25,516 bases of DNA from Cyanobium sp. NIES-981. Lineage in GTDB: Bacteria; Cyanobacteriota; Cyanobacteriia; PCC-6307; Cyanobiaceae. Position numbers and translations under genes: made by a program. Numbering within the stretch: position 1 is the stretch's first letter; each line of letters opens with the position of its first letter. Positions 24,651-25,516 of this stretch are shown here, one piece after another. The stretch spans positions 1 to 25,516 of the forward strand of contig CAMDSS010000004.1 of NCBI GenBank assembly GCA_945907085.1. Direction: 5' to 3'. Below the pieces are notes generated by a model. That model was not told the origin of the DNA. It searched no databases and saw only the letters and a program-made list of their open reading frames with translations.

Positions 24651-24959
24651 ATGCCCCTGATCAAATCCTTCACTTCCGCCTGGAGCCGTTCCTTCGACTA
24701 CGGCGGTAAGTCCACCAGAGCTGACTTCTGGTGGTTTGTGCTGGCCGACATCATCGTGTTCTTTGTGTTGTCGCTCATCTCCAAGCCCCTGGCCAGCCTC
24801 TACGGCATCGCCCAGATCGTCCCCCATCTGCCCCTGTCCATTCGTCGCCTGCGCGATATCGGCAAGCAATGGACCTGGCTACTCCTCCAGGTTGTGCTGC
24901 CCATCATTGGCTCCATCTGGCTGATCGTGCTGTTCTGCCAGCCTTCGATCACCGGCTGA
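24651..24959 (+). CDS. DUF805 membrane protein
   Basis: 102-aa inner-membrane protein of the DUF805 family. It begins with the usual amphipathic segment SAWSRSFDYGGKSTRADFWW, where the G-[RK]-x-x-R-x-[ED]-[FY]-W-W motif is clear. One span follows (VLADIIVFFVLSLI), then the conserved basic motif LPLSIRRLRDIGKQWTWLLL and a second span, VVLPIIGSIWLIVLF. At 102 residues it is near the short end of the family. The family has no assigned function. The next ORF begins at the base after its stop codon. Confidence 0.85.
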   Translation: MPLIKSFTSAWSRSFDYGGKSTRADFWWFVLADIIVFFVLSLISKPLASLYGIAQIVPHLPLSIRRLRDIGKQWTWLLLQVVLPIIGSIWLIVLFCQPSITG

Positions 24960-25139
24960 ATGGCGAGCGCCCTTGCGCCAGACGATTGGCGTCGCATCCG
25001 TGACGCCCTTCGTTACCAAGCCCGCGACCTCCATCACCGCTCCTATGCGGTGCATGGAAGTCGTCGGGAATTGCTTTGGGAAGAGATGGATCGCTGCCTG
25101 GCCCTGGCCGACCAACTCGAGCAACCCAGCCAACCTTGA
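24960..25139 (+). CDS. 59-aa charged protein coupled to the DUF805 gene
   Basis: The ATG directly abuts the DUF805 stop (TGA ATG). The product, MASALAPDDWRRIRDALRYQ, then ARDLHHRSYAVHGSRRELLW and EEMDRCLALADQLEQPSQP, is strongly helical with alternating acidic and basic residues, quite unlike random frames. It may pack as a small helical hairpin. I do not recognise a family. Zero spacing suggests translational coupling. Confidence 0.55.
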   Translation: MASALAPDDWRRIRDALRYQARDLHHRSYAVHGSRRELLWEEMDRCLALADQLEQPSQP

Positions 25140-25178
25140 GACAGCGGTGGAACCAGTTGATGGTTTCTTCCGCTCTCT

Positions 25179-25516
25179 TTGGCTTCCCTTGATCTTGGCT
25201 CCCCTGGCCTCATCGACTGCGTGGGCTTTTCCGGCCCCACAATTGAGCAATTTGTTCTGGAGCGGGCTGGCTATCCGGCGGCAGTCGCCTTGATCTTTGC
25301 CCAAGCACTCCAACGCTGCATGGCCAGGGGCGATCGCCCGGCAAAGTTGCTGCATCATCTGAGCCCCACCTGCGCTGACCCGCTGGTTTCGCGTGGACCG
25401 CTTGGCTCCAGTGGCCCCCTGGCATCAGCCCCACCAGCGATCCATTTGGACTACCGCTATCTGCTGCGGCTGGTTTCGCCCCAAAGCCAGCGCTTAAGCG
25501 TGGCCTGCTGGCGGCG
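25179..25516 (+). CDS. Partial ORF of unknown function running off the right edge
   Basis: After TGA 25158-25160 this frame stays open to the window end. From TTG 25179 it reads MASLDLGSPGLIDCVGFSGP, then TIEQFVLERAGYPAAVALIF and AQALQRCMARGDRP; the later part includes HLDYRYLLRLVSPQSQRLSV. Composition looks protein-like and codon third positions are GC-rich like the neighbouring genes. The start is uncertain, since no ATG is available before residue 45. An overlapping minus-strand frame reads as shadow sequence. I cannot assign a family. Confidence 0.35.
   Translation, partial: MASLDLGSPGLIDCVGFSGPTIEQFVLERAGYPAAVALIFAQALQRCMARGDRPAKLLHHLSPTCADPLVSRGPLGSSGPLASAPPAIHLDYRYLLRLVSPQSQRLSVACWR
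25328..25339. repeat. HIP1-containing 12-bp palindrome
   Basis: GGGCGATCGCCC, a perfect 12-bp palindrome containing the HIP1 octamer GCGATCGC at 25330-25337. Confidence 0.7.

Overview
The window looks like a chromosomal segment from a GC-rich unicellular picocyanobacterium (Synechococcus/Cyanobium/Vulcanococcus type). The evidence is a phycobilisome core subunit (apcF), a PSII assembly factor (psb28), a GUN4 protein, a lumenal pentapeptide-repeat protein, two glutamine synthetases of different classes, cyanobacterial domains of unknown function (DUF3082) and only two perfect HIP1 octamers. This assignment is inferred from gene content and remembered family features. No database search was possible.

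Layout. (1) 1-1260, minus strand: the start of a class V aminotransferase, then apcF. (2) 1261-1468: a divergent control region with a 16-bp palindrome and a probable NtcA-type promoter for glnA. (3) 1469-7864, plus strand, nitrogen assimilation: glnA (GSI) with its terminator, a decayed stretch, an AT-rich promoter-like segment, a 22-codon upstream ORF, a BcsA-like membrane glycosyltransferase and glnN (GSIII). The glycosyltransferase is visibly poorer in GC than its neighbours. (4) 7857-12325: ndbB, a hidden small ORF, a methyltransferase, two small unknown genes, an RsbW-like anti-sigma kinase and gun4, in mixed orientations with convergent overlaps. (5) 12390-15959, plus strand: mnmH, psb28 and two tandem PerM-type membrane proteins. 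(6) 22429 down to 15989, minus strand: a compact apparent operon yraN-rsmA-ispE-DUF3082-microprotein-pdhB-secD-secF-small membrane protein, covering ribosome maturation, isoprenoid synthesis, acetyl-CoA supply and protein export. (7) 22503-25516, plus strand: a lumenal pentapeptide protein, an unknown protein, an NAD-type gap, a DUF805 protein, a 59-aa ORF and an ORF running off the edge.

No defence island, CRISPR array, prophage, transposase or RNA gene was seen. The most unusual signals are small ones. Two unrelated genes (gun4 and yraN) end inside degenerate 17-bp tandem repeats that carry their stop codons. An 11-bp tandem duplication abuts the gap stop codon. Three short ORFs of 31, 53 and 59 codons look genuinely coding, and a 22-codon ORF overlaps the glycosyltransferase start. 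The glnA product has Phe where enteric GS has the adenylylated Tyr. No stretch strongly suggests a new multi-gene system.
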